Below are positions 1 to 7,404 of a stretch of DNA of 64,000 bases, one piece after another. The notes beneath the pieces were generated by a model that saw only the letters and a list, made by a program, of their open reading frames with translations, was not told the DNA's origin and did not search any database. The position numbers were made by a program, and so were the translations under genes. How positions within the stretch are numbered: position 1 is the first letter of the stretch; each line of letters begins with the position of its first letter. The stretch spans positions 6,076,001-6,140,000 of the forward strand of contig NZ_CP047318.1 of NCBI RefSeq assembly GCF_009857135.1, read 5' to 3'. The DNA comes from Streptomyces sp. HM190. GTDB taxonomy: Bacteria > Actinomycetota > Actinomycetes > Streptomycetales > Streptomycetaceae.

Positions 1-336
1 ACCGCCGAACTGGGCGCCACACTGATGCTGCGCGTCCGCGTGGACCTCGGCGAACTCGCCCCCGACGACGTGGAGGTCCAGGCGGTGTCGGGCCGCGTCG
101 ACTCCGAGGACCGGATCACGGACGCGTCGAGCGTCCCGCTGAAGCCGACCAGCGGGCCCGACGACGAGGGCCGCTGGATCTACGAGGGCCCGCTGGCCCT
201 GGACCGCACGGGCCCCTTCGGCTACACGGTCCGCATCCTCCCGGCCCACCGCCTGCTCGCCTCCCCGGCCGAACTGGGCCTGCTGGCGGTGCCGTCGGAG
301 GAGACGGGGGAGGGGGCGGGGGTGTTGATGCGGTAG
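1..336 (+). CDS. glgP: Alpha-glucan (glycogen/maltodextrin) phosphorylase, C-terminal end only
   Basis: The frame is open from base 1 and ends with TAG at 334-336, so these are the last 111 codons of a gene that starts outside the window. The tail (a beta-rich segment ending FGYTVRILPAHRLLA followed by an ELGL motif) is what I associate with the long actinobacterial alpha-glucan phosphorylases, which release glucose-1-phosphate from alpha-1,4-glucans with PLP in the cytoplasm. The catalytic and PLP regions are not in the window, so the call rests on the tail and on glgX lying 13 kb downstream. It faces the DUF1990 gene convergently. Confidence 0.72.
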   Translation, partial: TAELGATLMLRVRVDLGELAPDDVEVQAVSGRVDSEDRITDASSVPLKPTSGPDDEGRWIYEGPLALDRTGPFGYTVRILPAHRLLASPAELGLLAVPSEETGEGAGVLMR

Positions 337-371
337 GCGCGCCCTGCCGGGGGTGCCCCGGCCTGTTCGTC

Positions 372-413
372 GTGTCCGTGCCCGCCCCGCACGGACACCG
401 TCTGTGCGGGGCG
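372..413. terminator. Convergent hairpin pair between glgP and the DUF1990 gene
   Basis: A 10-bp perfect stem (372-381 with 389-398) overlaps a second 10-bp perfect stem (383-392 with 404-413). The two cannot form at once. They lie in the gap between two convergent genes, so a bidirectional terminator is the simplest reading. There is no T-tract, as is usual in this GC-rich background. Confidence 0.55.
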
Positions 414-504
414 CGGTGCTGCGCACGTACGTGCCGCGTGGCGTCCTCTCGTCCCCGTCGCGCGGGTACGGCGGGACCACTGCTCGGGCGGGGTGCCCGC
501 GCGG

Positions 505-1041
505 TCACTCCTTCGCATCCCCCGCCAGCCTCCGCAGCACCACCCCGCACCGCCGCGCGTACGCGTGTTGCAGGCCCCGTGTCGCCGCGCCGCCCGCCTT
601 CGCGTACCACTTCGCCGGGCGGCTGTACGCCGTCACCGTCAGCCAGACCGTGCCGTCGCCGGTGCGGGCGACCACGAAGGACTCCTCGCCCGTCTCGGGG
701 TGGCCGGGGAGCGTGCCGTAGGCCCAGCCCTTGCGGCGGGGTTCGTCCACCGTCCAGACGACGCGGCACGGGGCCTTGATGACGCCGCCCAGGGTGACCG
801 TGACGTCGACGCCCGGCGCGGCCTCGGGCGCGTCCGTGTGGAGGCCCACGCCCAGTGCGCGGTGCATCCCCCACGTGAGGACCGCGTGCGCCGCCCGTTC
901 GAACAGGGCCGTGCCCTCGCCGAGGCGGGTGCGGACCTGCATCTCGTGGAAGCCGGGCGGGCAGCGGCCCTCGCGGGTCGCGCCGACGGCCTCGTAGGTG
1001 AAGCCGTCCGGGAGGGGGTGTGAGCCGTCGGAGTGGGACAT
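505..1041 (-). CDS. DUF1990 family protein
   Basis: 178 residues. The sequence carries the family hallmarks: an N-terminal FTYEAVG segment, a central WTVDEPRRKGWAYGTLPGHP motif followed by GEESF, and a C-terminal SRPAKWYAKAGG stretch. The biochemical role of DUF1990 proteins is not established; the fold is thought to resemble polyketide cyclase/START-like lipid-binding barrels. The ATG at 1039-1041 was chosen because homologous sequence starts there, while the longer open frame (to 1152) runs across the terminator of the upstream protease gene. The gene is convergent with glgP and downstream of the M4 protease in the same orientation, but separated from it by a strong hairpin, so it is probably transcribed on its own. 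Confidence 0.8.
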   Translation of the reverse strand: MSHSDGSHPLPDGFTYEAVGATREGRCPPGFHEMQVRTRLGEGTALFERAAHAVLTWGMHRALGVGLHTDAPEAAPGVDVTVTLGGVIKAPCRVVWTVDEPRRKGWAYGTLPGHPETGEESFVVARTGDGTVWLTVTAYSRPAKWYAKAGGAATRGLQHAYARRCGVVLRRLAGDAKE

Positions 1042-1056
1042 GGGGCCAAAGCCTAA

Positions 1057-1093
1057 GGCGGTACCCGGAGTCGCCTTCTCTCCGGGTACCGCC
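1057..1093 (-). terminator. Rho-independent-type hairpin after the first M4 protease
   Basis: A perfect 13-bp stem (1057-1069 with 1081-1093) with an 11-nt loop starts about 30 nt past the stop codon of the M4 protease gene on the minus strand. It sits just upstream of the DUF1990 start, so it should separate the two transcripts. Confidence 0.75.
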
Positions 1094-1124
1094 CTCAGGG
1101 CCGCCTGGTGTGCTGCCTGGTGTG

Positions 1125-2786
1125 CTACGCGGTCACGTTGACCGCCGCCCACGTCGCGTTCACCGCGTTGTACTCGGCGCTGCTCGCGCCGTACAGGTCA
1201 CGCGCCGCGTTCAGGGTCGCCGTGCGGGCGCCCTTGTAGTTGGTCGTCGAGGTCATGTACGTGGTCAGCGCCTTGTACCAGATCTGGACGGCCTTGGCGC
1301 GGCCGATGCCGGTGATCGTGGCGCCGTTGGAGGTCGGGGAGTTGTAGCTGACGCCGTTGATGGTCTTGGCGCCGCTGCCCTCCGACAGCAGGTAGAAGAA
1401 GTGGTTCGCCGGGCCCGACGAGTAGTGCACGTCGAGGCCGCCCAGGGACGACGACCAGTAGTTGGCCGACGAGCCGTCCTTGCTGGGCTGGTCCATGTAC
1501 CGCAGCGGGGTGCCGTTGCCGCGGATGTCTACCTTCTCGCCGATGAGGTAGTCGCCCGGGTCCTTGGTGTTGGCCGCGTAGAACTCGACGGCCGTGCCGA
1601 AGATGTCGGAGGTGGCCTCGTTCAGGCCGCCCGACTCGCCGGAGTAGTTCAGGCCCGCGGTGTTGGAGGTCAGACCGTGGGACATCTCGTGGCCCGCGAC
1701 GTCCAGCGAGGTCAGCGGCTTGACGTTGCCCGCGCCGTCGCCGTACGTCATGCAGAAGCAGCTGTCGGACCAGAAGGCGTTGACGTACGCGTTGCCGTAG
1801 TGGACGCGGGAGTACGCGGCCACGCCGTTGTTCTTGATGCCGTTGCGGCCGAGGACGTTCTTGTAGAAGTCCCAGGTGACCTGCGCGCCGTAGTGGGCGT
1901 CCACCGCGGCGTTCTGGTCGGTGGAGGAGCTGGAGACGCTGCCGGTGCCCCAGATGTCGTCCGCGTCGGTGAAGAGCGTGCCGGCGGAGGACGACGTGGC
2001 GCGGGCCTTGTTGTACGTCTTGTGGCCGCCCCGCCCGGCGTCGGTCAGGTTGTACGTCGAGCCCGACAGGGTGGTGCCGAGGGTGACCTGGCCGTTGTAC
2101 TGGCTGTTGCCGGTACCGGTCTGGACTGCCTCCCACTCGTACAGCTTCTTGCCGGTCTCCGCGTCGGTGATGACGTGGAGCTCCTGCGGGGTGCCGTCGT
2201 GCTGGAAGCCGCCGACGACCGTCTCGTAGGCGAGGACGGGCTTGCCGCTCGCGGCCCAGACGACCTTGCGCGGGGCCTTGTCGGCCGCGGTCTTGCTGGA
2301 GCCCTCGGCCTGGGCGGCCTTCAGCGCCTGCTTCTCGGCGGCGGCCTTCGTCACGTCCGCGGTGAGGTCGGCGACCTTCACGGTGGCCTTCGTCGCTCTG
2401 GTCACGCTCTTGACGACGCCGGCCTTGGTCTCGTGGACGACCAGGTCGCCGCCGAGGACCGGGAGGCCGCCGTAGGTGCGCTCGTAGCGGGTGTGGACCG
2501 TGCCGTCGGCGTCCTTGAGGACGTCACGGACGACCAGCTCCTCCTTGGCGCCGAGACCTATCTCGTCGGCGGTCTCGGCGGTGGCCGCGTCCGCCTTCTT
2601 GATCAGGGCCGTGCGGGCGGCCGGCGTCAGCAGGACCGGGGCACCGGCCGGACGCGCCGTGTCGGCGGCCGGCGCGGGCTGGGCGGAGGCACCGGTGGTC
2701 AGACCGGTCGTCAGCAGGGCACCGGCGGCGACGGCGGTCGCGATGGCCAGCGTGGTCCGCTTATGACGCGCGTAGAACGGAGTCAC
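1125..2786 (-). CDS. Secreted M4 (thermolysin-like) neutral zinc metalloprotease
   Basis: 553 residues. Residues 1-35 form a signal peptide (basic start, hydrophobic core, A-S-A end). An FTP-type propeptide segment (about 80-120) and a PepSY-like segment (130-210) follow; in this family they chaperone and inhibit the enzyme until cleavage. The catalytic domain has HEMSH at 366-370 with the third zinc ligand Glu390 in GGLNEATSD, and the substrate-wall motif NAFWSDSCFCMTYGDG. It should be an exported endopeptidase cleaving before bulky hydrophobic residues. It ends after the thermolysin C-terminal lobe with no accessory domain. The gene lies directly downstream of a close paralogue at 3094-5175 with a 307-nt gap and a terminator between, so the pair looks like a tandem duplication with separate promoters. 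Confidence 0.93.
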   Translation of the reverse strand: MTPFYARHKRTTLAIATAVAAGALLTTGLTTGASAQPAPAADTARPAGAPVLLTPAARTALIKKADAATAETADEIGLGAKEELVVRDVLKDADGTVHTRYERTYGGLPVLGGDLVVHETKAGVVKSVTRATKATVKVADLTADVTKAAAEKQALKAAQAEGSSKTAADKAPRKVVWAASGKPVLAYETVVGGFQHDGTPQELHVITDAETGKKLYEWEAVQTGTGNSQYNGQVTLGTTLSGSTYNLTDAGRGGHKTYNKARATSSSAGTLFTDADDIWGTGSVSSSSTDQNAAVDAHYGAQVTWDFYKNVLGRNGIKNNGVAAYSRVHYGNAYVNAFWSDSCFCMTYGDGAGNVKPLTSLDVAGHEMSHGLTSNTAGLNYSGESGGLNEATSDIFGTAVEFYAANTKDPGDYLIGEKVDIRGNGTPLRYMDQPSKDGSSANYWSSSLGGLDVHYSSGPANHFFYLLSEGSGAKTINGVSYNSPTSNGATITGIGRAKAVQIWYKALTTYMTSTTNYKGARTATLNAARDLYGASSAEYNAVNATWAAVNVTA

Positions 2787-3013
2787 TCATGCTCCTTGGT
2801 GGGGGAGACCGGTCCGGCGTGGGGTCGCCGGCCGGTGAACTGAAGTTACGAGTGCGGCGGTTGAGTGAAGAGTGACACCCGGACGCGTACATGTCAGGAG
2901 GTTCACGTGATGTTGGCTGAAAGTCAGCTGTCCAGAAATATTGCCGCCTTGTAAATCCGCTGCGGACAAGGCAAAGAGCTGATCAAGCGGGCCCCGGAGA
3001 TCGGCAAAGCGGA

Positions 3014-3051
3014 GCGCCGCCCCGAGGGGGTGGATCCCCTCGGGGCGGCGC
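3014..3051 (-). terminator. Strong 16-bp hairpin terminator after the P-domain protease
   Basis: A perfect 16-bp stem (3014-3029 with 3036-3051) and a 6-nt loop lie 43 nt beyond the stop codon of the upstream protease. The 2787-3013 stretch between it and the next gene holds the presumed promoter of the second protease; I see no further gene there. Confidence 0.85.
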
Positions 3052-3093
3052 CCTGTCGGTTCACGTCCCGTGCGCGACGGGCCGCCTCGCTGC

Positions 3094-5175
3094 CTACGGG
3101 AAGGTCAGCTTCCAGCTGTTGATGTAGCCGGTGTCGCGGGCCGCGTTGTCCTGGACCCTCAACTGCCACACACCGTTCGCGACTTCGGACGACGCGTCCA
3201 CCGTGTAGGTGGTGTTGATGTTGTCCGAGCTGCCGCCCGTGCCGTACCCCTTCAGCGTGTACGCCGTGCCGTCGGGGGCGACCAACTGCACCTGGAGGTC
3301 ACCGATGTAGGTGTGGACGATGTCGACCGCCACCGCGAGGTTCGAGGGCGCGTTGCCCGTCCGGCCGGAGACGGTGATCGGCGAGGTGACCGCCGCGCCG
3401 TTGTCCGGAATCGATACGTCGGCCGTGTTCTCGAACGACGTACCGCCGCCCCCGCCGCCACCGGGCCGGGTGCCCACGTTGATGGCCGCCCACGCGTTCT
3501 GCACCGCCGTGTACTCGGCGGACGTGGTGCCGTACAGCTCACCCGTCGCCGCGAGGGTGCCGGTACGGGCCGCCGCGTAGTTGGTGGTGGACGTGAACTT
3601 CGTGGTCAGCGCGCGGAACCAGATCTTCTCCGCCTTGTCCCGGCCGATGCCGGTGACCGGCAGGTTGTCCGAGGTGGGCGAGTTGTAGCTGACGCCGTTG
3701 ATGGTCTTGGGGCCGCTGCCCTCCGACAGGAGGTAGAAGAAGTGGTTCGCCGGGCCCGACGAGTAGTGCACGTCGATCGAGCCGATGCCCGAGTACCACG
3801 CGTCCTTGGACGAGCCGTCCTTGCTCGGCTTGTCCATGTAGCGCAGCGGCGTGCCGTCGCCGTTGATGTTGATCTCCTCGCCGATGAGGTAGTCACCGAC
3901 GTCGGAGGTGTTGTTGGCGTAGAACTCGACCGTCGAACCGAAGATGTCGGAGGTGGCCTCGTTCAGACCGCCGGACTCGCCCGAGTAGTTGAGGCCGGCC
4001 GTGTTCGACGTGAGGCCGTGGGTCATCTCGTGCGCGGCCACGTCGATCGACGTCAGCGGGTTGGAGTTGCCCGAGCCGTCGCCGTACGTCATGCAGAAGC
4101 AGCTGTCGGACCAGAACGCGTTGACGTAGTTGTTGCCGTAGTGCACGCGGGAGTAGGCGCCGACGCCGTCGCCCCGGATGCCGCTGCGGCCGTGCACGTT
4201 CTTGTAGTAGTCCCAGGTCAGCGCCGCGCCGTAGTGGGCGTCGGCGCCTGCCGACTCCAGGTTCGACGGGCTGCCGTTGCCCCACACGTCGTCCGGGCCG
4301 GAGAACAGGGTGCCGGTGCCGGACGTGCCGCGGTTCAGGTTGTACGTCTTGTGGCCGCCGCGCGCGCCGTCGGTGAGGTTGTACGTCGACCCCGACTGCG
4401 TGGTGGTGAGGTCGACCGTGCCGGAGTACACCGTGTTGCCGGTGCCGGTCTCGATCGCCTCCCACTCGAACAGCTTCTCGCCGGTCCGGGCGTCCGTGAC
4501 GACGTGCAGCTCCTGCGGGGTGCCGTCGTGCTGGAAGCCGCCGACGACCGTCTCGTAGGCCAGGGCGGGCTTGCCGCTCGCGGCCCAGATCACCTTGCGC
4601 GGGGCGCGGTTGACCTCGGCGCCCTTGGCGTGCTCGGCCTTCGCCACGCCGAGCGCCTGCTTCTCTGCCTTCGCGGCGGCGAGGGCCGGCTTCAGCGAGG
4701 CGACCTTGATCGTGGCCTTGGTGGCCTTGACGATGCCCTCGGTCCCGCCCGCCTTCGAGGTCGCGACGACCAGGTCGCCGCCGAGGACGGGAAGGCCGTC
4801 GTAGGTCCGCTCGTACCGGGTGTGCACGGTGCCGTCGCGGTCCTTGACCACGTCGCGGACGACGAGCTTCTCCTTGGCCCCGAGGTTCAGCTCCCGCGCC
4901 GTCTCCGCCTTGCCGGAGTTGGCCTCACGTATCAGCTCGGCCCGCTGGGAGGGGCTGAGCTTGACGGAGACCGCGCCCGGGTTGGCCTTGCCCGCGGCCG
5001 ACGGTGCCTTCTCCGGGGCGGCGGTGGCGGCGCCCGACTGGACGGCCGCGGCCAGCAGGGCGCTGACGGCGACGAGCGCGCCCGCGGCGGCGCGTCGCTG
5101 GGTGGAGCGGGAGCGGATGTCGCTGTGGGAGGTGCGTCTGTGGGACTGGCGTCTCAACACTGACTCCTTCTGCAT
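3094..5175 (-). CDS. Secreted M4 neutral metalloprotease with C-terminal P (proprotein convertase) domain
   Basis: 693 residues from ATG 5173-5175. The longer open frame to 5343 adds 56 residues without a signal peptide and was rejected. A long basic n-region precedes a hydrophobic core (about 31-46) and an Ala-rich cleavage region, giving a signal peptide of about 53 residues. FTP/PepSY propeptide segments follow. The catalytic zinc motif is HEMTH at 382-386 with Glu406 as the third ligand. After the thermolysin fold comes a run of seven glycines and then a P/Homo B domain (about 580-693, with DIVHTYIGDLQVQLVAPDG). P-domains in bacterial M4 enzymes are beta-sandwiches that aid folding or substrate binding and are often trimmed after secretion. 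The adjacent paralogue lacks this domain. Confidence 0.93.
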   Translation of the reverse strand: MQKESVLRRQSHRRTSHSDIRSRSTQRRAAAGALVAVSALLAAAVQSGAATAAPEKAPSAAGKANPGAVSVKLSPSQRAELIREANSGKAETARELNLGAKEKLVVRDVVKDRDGTVHTRYERTYDGLPVLGGDLVVATSKAGGTEGIVKATKATIKVASLKPALAAAKAEKQALGVAKAEHAKGAEVNRAPRKVIWAASGKPALAYETVVGGFQHDGTPQELHVVTDARTGEKLFEWEAIETGTGNTVYSGTVDLTTTQSGSTYNLTDGARGGHKTYNLNRGTSGTGTLFSGPDDVWGNGSPSNLESAGADAHYGAALTWDYYKNVHGRSGIRGDGVGAYSRVHYGNNYVNAFWSDSCFCMTYGDGSGNSNPLTSIDVAAHEMTHGLTSNTAGLNYSGESGGLNEATSDIFGSTVEFYANNTSDVGDYLIGEEININGDGTPLRYMDKPSKDGSSKDAWYSGIGSIDVHYSSGPANHFFYLLSEGSGPKTINGVSYNSPTSDNLPVTGIGRDKAEKIWFRALTTKFTSTTNYAAARTGTLAATGELYGTTSAEYTAVQNAWAAINVGTRPGGGGGGGTSFENTADVSIPDNGAAVTSPITVSGRTGNAPSNLAVAVDIVHTYIGDLQVQLVAPDGTAYTLKGYGTGGSSDNINTTYTVDASSEVANGVWQLRVQDNAARDTGYINSWKLTFP

Positions 5176-5457
5176 GGCCGCGGTTCGCGCGGCCAGGGGA
5201 GACCGGGCGGTTGGTGACCGCCCGGGCAGAACAAGGGGTGGAACGCGAAACCACATGCGTGGGAGGTGCTCCGCGGCACGGAGGGGGAGCTTGTGAGGTT
5301 GCTGTGACGCGGATGTGGGCAGCGTGGCAGGAGATCGCGCCACCTGTCAGGAGCGCGTCAAGAAGTTGGCCGGAAATCGTTCGTTGACCGGAGGGTCATG
5401 TTCGATATACGGGTCGTTGGCTGGACCGTCGACCAAGAGGGTGCCGGACCGGCCCGC

Positions 5458-5509
5458 CTGACGGGGCCCCGGACCGGCCCGCCGGAGCAGGGCGGCCGGG
5501 CTCCGTCAG
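5458..5509 (-). terminator. Imperfect hairpin at the end of the ABC exporter unit
   Basis: CTGACGG (5458-5464) can pair with CCGTCAG (5503-5509), which overlaps the TGA stop of the ABC gene. The G+C-rich interior can extend the stem imperfectly. A 15-bp direct repeat (5444-5458 and 5469-5483) is embedded in it. The rest of the 5176-5505 gap (330 nt) holds only the upstream region of the P-domain protease gene; no other gene is visible. Confidence 0.45.
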
Positions 5510-7404
5510 CCGGTGCGCTCGCCGTGCCACCTCTCCCAGAGCGCCGCGTACGCTCCGCCCGCGCCCACCAGCTCGTCGTGGGTACCCAGTTCGGCGAGCC
5601 GCCCGTCCTCCATCACGGCGACCCGGTCCGCGTCGTGCGCGGTGTGCAGGCGGTGGGCGATCGCGATGACCGTGCGGCCCTCCAGGACCGCGGCGAGGGC
5701 GCGTTCGGTGTGGCGGGCGGTGGCGGGGTCGAGCAGAGCGGTCGCCTCGTCGAGGATGAGCGTGTGCGGGTCCGCGAGGACCACCCGGGCGAGGGCCAGC
5801 TGCTGGGCCTGGGACCCGTCCGCACGGTGACCGCCCGTACCGAGGCGGGTACCCAGCCCCTCGGGCAGGTCGCGGACCCAGCCGTCGGCGCCCACGGCCG
5901 TCAGCGCGGCCCACAACTCCTCGTCCATGGCGGAGGGTTCGGCGATGAGGAGGTTGTCGCGGACCGTCCCCAGGAACACATGGTGCTCCTGGGTGACCAG
6001 GACGACCTGACGGCGCAGCCGTTCCGGGCCCAGGCCGACGACGGGAACCCCGCCCACCGTCACCGAGCCCTCGGTGGGCGCGTCGATCCCGGCCAGCAGC
6101 CTGCTCAGCGTGGTCTTCCCCGCGCCGGACGGGCCGACCACGGCCAGCCGCTCACCCGGCCGTACGGTCAGGTCGACCCCGCACAGCACCTCGCCGCCCC
6201 GCTCGTACGCGTACCGCACCCCGGTCACGTCGATCCGGTCGTCCGCCGGCTCCGGTGACCGGGACGGCACCGCCCGCGGCGCGCGGGCCAGCCCCTCGAC
6301 ACGGGCGAACGAGGCGCCGCCGGACTGCAACTGCTCGATCCGCATGAGGATCTCGTCGAGCGGCCCGCTCAGCTGCTGCAGGTACAGGGCCGCGGCGACC
6401 ACCGCGCCCAGGCTCATCGCACCGCGGTCGTGCAGCATCCCGCCGACCAGCAGCACCGTCACCACCGGCACGAGGTAGGAGACCTCGACGCCCGGGAAGA
6501 ACACCGTCCGCAGGAACAGGGTGTGCAACCGCCGGCGCCGGGAGACCTCCAGCGCGTCCCGGCTCGCGGCGATCCGCCGCCGCTCCAGCCGCAGCGCCTC
6601 CACCGTCCGGGCGCCGGACGCGGTGGCCGCGACGATCTCCGCGACCTCGGAGCCGGCCGCGCCCTCCGCCAGATACCCGGCTCGCGCCCGGCGCAGGTAC
6701 CAGCGCAGCACGAACCAGATGCCGGTGAGGCCGCCCAGCCCGCACACGCCGAGCAGCGGGTCCAGGGCGAAGACCGCGCCGATCAGGAACAGCGCCTGCA
6801 CGCTGTTGATGAGCAGCTCGGGGCCCGAGTCGCGCAGGGTCTTGCCCACGATGTCCACGTCGGCGGTACCGCGTGCCGTCAGGTCGCCGGTGCCGGCCCG
6901 CTCCACGACCGACGCGGGCAGGGCGAGGGCGCGGTCCACGAACTCCTCCCGGACCCGCGCCAGGATCCGCTCCCCGAACCGGTGCCCCACGTAACGGGCC
7001 CAGCGGGCCAGCAGCAGCTGCGCCACCGCGCACAGCAGGATCGCCAGGGCCAGCCGGTCCACCGCGCCGACGCCGCCCCCGCCGCGGACCACGTCGATGA
7101 TCCGCCCCAGCAGCCAGGGCCCGGCGAGCCCCGTTCCGGCCGCGGCCCCGTTCAACGCCAGCACGGCGAGGAACGCCCGCCCGTCCCCCTTCACCAGCCG
7201 TACCGCGGCCCGCCGCACATCGACGGGCCGGGCGACCGGGAGACGGGGGGAGGGGCCGCCGACGGCGCAGCCCGCCACGGCCGCGCCGGTGGGCGAGGTG
7301 TCCGCGCGGGCGGAACCCTCGGCGGAGGCCGTGTGCGTGGGGGAGTCCTCGGCGGAGGCCGTGGGCGCTGGGCGCTTCGGGTCCTCGGGGGAGCGCGTCG
7401 TCAC
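5506..7404 (-). CDS. ABC exporter half-transporter, catalytic-ATPase subunit of heterodimer A
   Basis: 632 residues: an N-terminal six-helix type IV exporter membrane domain (about 70-390) and a C-terminal nucleotide-binding domain. Walker A is GPSGAGKTT (424-432), the Q-loop is VTQE, Walker B is LILDE with catalytic Glu553, and the switch His is 584. The ABC signature is altered: where LSGGQ is expected the protein reads ADGSQ (528-532). It overlaps the upstream gene by ATGA (7401-7404), so translation is coupled. The partner at 7401 has an intact LSGGQ but no P-loop. Together they make one working and one dead ATP site, as in known heterodimeric exporters such as TM287/288. The substrate is unknown; multidrug, lipid or peptide efflux are all possible. 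Confidence 0.9.
   Translation of the reverse strand: MTTRSPEDPKRPAPTASAEDSPTHTASAEGSARADTSPTGAAVAGCAVGGPSPRLPVARPVDVRRAAVRLVKGDGRAFLAVLALNGAAAGTGLAGPWLLGRIIDVVRGGGGVGAVDRLALAILLCAVAQLLLARWARYVGHRFGERILARVREEFVDRALALPASVVERAGTGDLTARGTADVDIVGKTLRDSGPELLINSVQALFLIGAVFALDPLLGVCGLGGLTGIWFVLRWYLRRARAGYLAEGAAGSEVAEIVAATASGARTVEALRLERRRIAASRDALEVSRRRRLHTLFLRTVFFPGVEVSYLVPVVTVLLVGGMLHDRGAMSLGAVVAAALYLQQLSGPLDEILMRIEQLQSGGASFARVEGLARAPRAVPSRSPEPADDRIDVTGVRYAYERGGEVLCGVDLTVRPGERLAVVGPSGAGKTTLSRLLAGIDAPTEGSVTVGGVPVVGLGPERLRRQVVLVTQEHHVFLGTVRDNLLIAEPSAMDEELWAALTAVGADGWVRDLPEGLGTRLGTGGHRADGSQAQQLALARVVLADPHTLILDEATALLDPATARHTERALAAVLEGRTVIAIAHRLHTAHDADRVAVMEDGRLAELGTHDELVGAGGAYAALWERWHGERTG

Noticed and set aside
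1020..5163. Long plus-strand open frames (607 and 697 codons) opposite the two M4 proteases
   Set aside because: They mirror the third-position bias of the real genes, are Arg/Val/Gly-rich without motifs, and both M4 genes have full families and signal peptides on the minus strand.
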